The notes beneath the pieces were generated by a model, which had not been told where the DNA came from, did not search any database, and saw only the letters and a program-made list of their open reading frames with translations. The position numbers were made by a program, and so were the translations under genes. Below, piece by piece: positions 56,945 through 57,492 of a DNA stretch of 57,492 nucleotides. The stretch comes from Lingula anatina (lineage: Eukaryota > Brachiopoda > Lingulata > Lingulida > Lingulidae): NCBI RefSeq assembly GCF_001039355.2, contig NW_019775647.1, positions 461,419-518,910 of the forward strand, read 5' to 3'. Within the stretch, counting starts at the first letter, position 1. Each line of letters begins with the position of its first letter.

Positions 56945-57492
56945 CAAAATGAAAAGTTTGCAGCAAACTTGCAAAAAATTTGCAGCAAATTTGCTGCAAA
57001 CCAAATAGTTTGCAAGAAACTGTTTGCAGGTTGTTGCAAGAAAAATCACAGTTGTTGCAAATTTGCTGCAAATTTGCAGAAAGATTAAAAGTTTGCAGGT
57101 AGTTCGCAAGAAAACTATCATTTTCTAGCAAATTCGCAGCAAATTTGCAAGAAAGCTTCTATTTTCTTGCAAATTTGCAGCAAATTTGCAAGAAGACCCT
57201 CATTTACATAAAAGTTTGCTGGATGTTTGCAAGAAAGACTATACAGTGTTGCAAATTTGCAGCAAATTTGCAAGAAACTGCTCATTTACATAAAAGCCTG
57301 AAGAAAGTTTGCAAGGATAAATATACCCTGTTGCAAATTTGCAGAAAATTTGCAAGAAAACCTTCATTTACATAACATTTTGCAGGAAGTTTGCAAGAAA
57401 GACTAACATTGTTGCAAATGCAGTAAATTTGCAATAAACTCCTCATTTACATAAAGGTTTGCAAGAAACTCAGCTTTTATACACACCAAGTT
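56945..57492. repeat. TTTGCA-rich tandem array, 81-82-bp period, cut by window end
   Basis: From about 57125 the sequence repeats with an 81-82-bp period. Each unit holds GTTGCAAATTTGCAGCAAAT, then TTGCAAGAAAC, CATTTACATAAAA and TTTGCAGGAAGTTTGCAAGA. Unit starts lie near 57166, 57248, 57330 and 57411, and a 41-bp half-period is visible. 56945-57124 is a less regular mixture of TTTGCAGCAAA and its near-palindromic reverse TTTGCTGCAAA. Because the period is close to 27 codons, frames stay open on both strands; these are not genes. The array continues past the window. Confidence 0.8.

Noticed and set aside
56876-57375. Repetitive peptides on both strands (LANLQQIC-type)
   Set aside because: Produced by the 81-82-bp tandem array; open on both strands because of its periodicity.

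Overview
The window looks like metazoan nuclear DNA, most likely from a marine invertebrate. It is AT-rich, dense in microsatellites, and full of short non-autonomous DNA transposons with terminal inverted repeats. It holds one gene that can be supported: an uninterrupted coding exon for a seven-transmembrane aminergic receptor, 51562-52806 on the + strand, best matched to the 5-HT5 class of serotonin receptors. No bacterial-style gene packing, operons, ribosome binding sites or rRNA are present. Phylum cannot be fixed from the sequence. The repeat flavour (frequent ACATGTACATGT palindromes, foldback elements, tRNA-like SINE traces) would suit a lophotrochozoan or an invertebrate deuterostome.

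Layout. From 1 to about 51.5 kb I see no convincing coding sequence. The open frames there are short, many lack an ATG, and none shows a recognisable domain. This stretch carries: (i) two foldback structures made of inverted arrays of short tandem units (3.09-3.72 kb with 16-bp units; 6.37-8.56 kb with 12-13-bp outer units and longer inner units); (ii) at least five MITE families, some multicopy: family A (1.2 and 36.6 kb), family B (4.6, 15.1 and 43.1 kb), family C, PIF/Harbinger-like with TTA duplications (9.1, 43.4 and 44.2 kb), a TTAA-flanked element (41.7 kb) and a low-confidence TA-type element (27.5 kb); (iii) a duplicated tRNA-like SINE trace on the minus strand (17.0 and 17.8 kb); and (iv) many microsatellites.

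The receptor gene occupies 51.5-53.4 kb: a coding exon of 414 codons with a good Kozak context, then an AT-rich 3' flank with candidate poly(A) signals. A 22-bp minisatellite (53.7-54.1 kb) follows. The last 550 bp are a TTTGCA-rich tandem array with an 81-82-bp period, cut by the window edge.

Only one gene is visible, so there is no pathway context. The large gene-free upstream interval could hold regulatory DNA or unseen 5' exons of the receptor. The most interesting points are the receptor's altered activation switches (no acidic residue at 6.30, a glutamate in the core of TM6 at 6.45, Met at 3.40) and the recurring architecture of inverted short-unit arrays.
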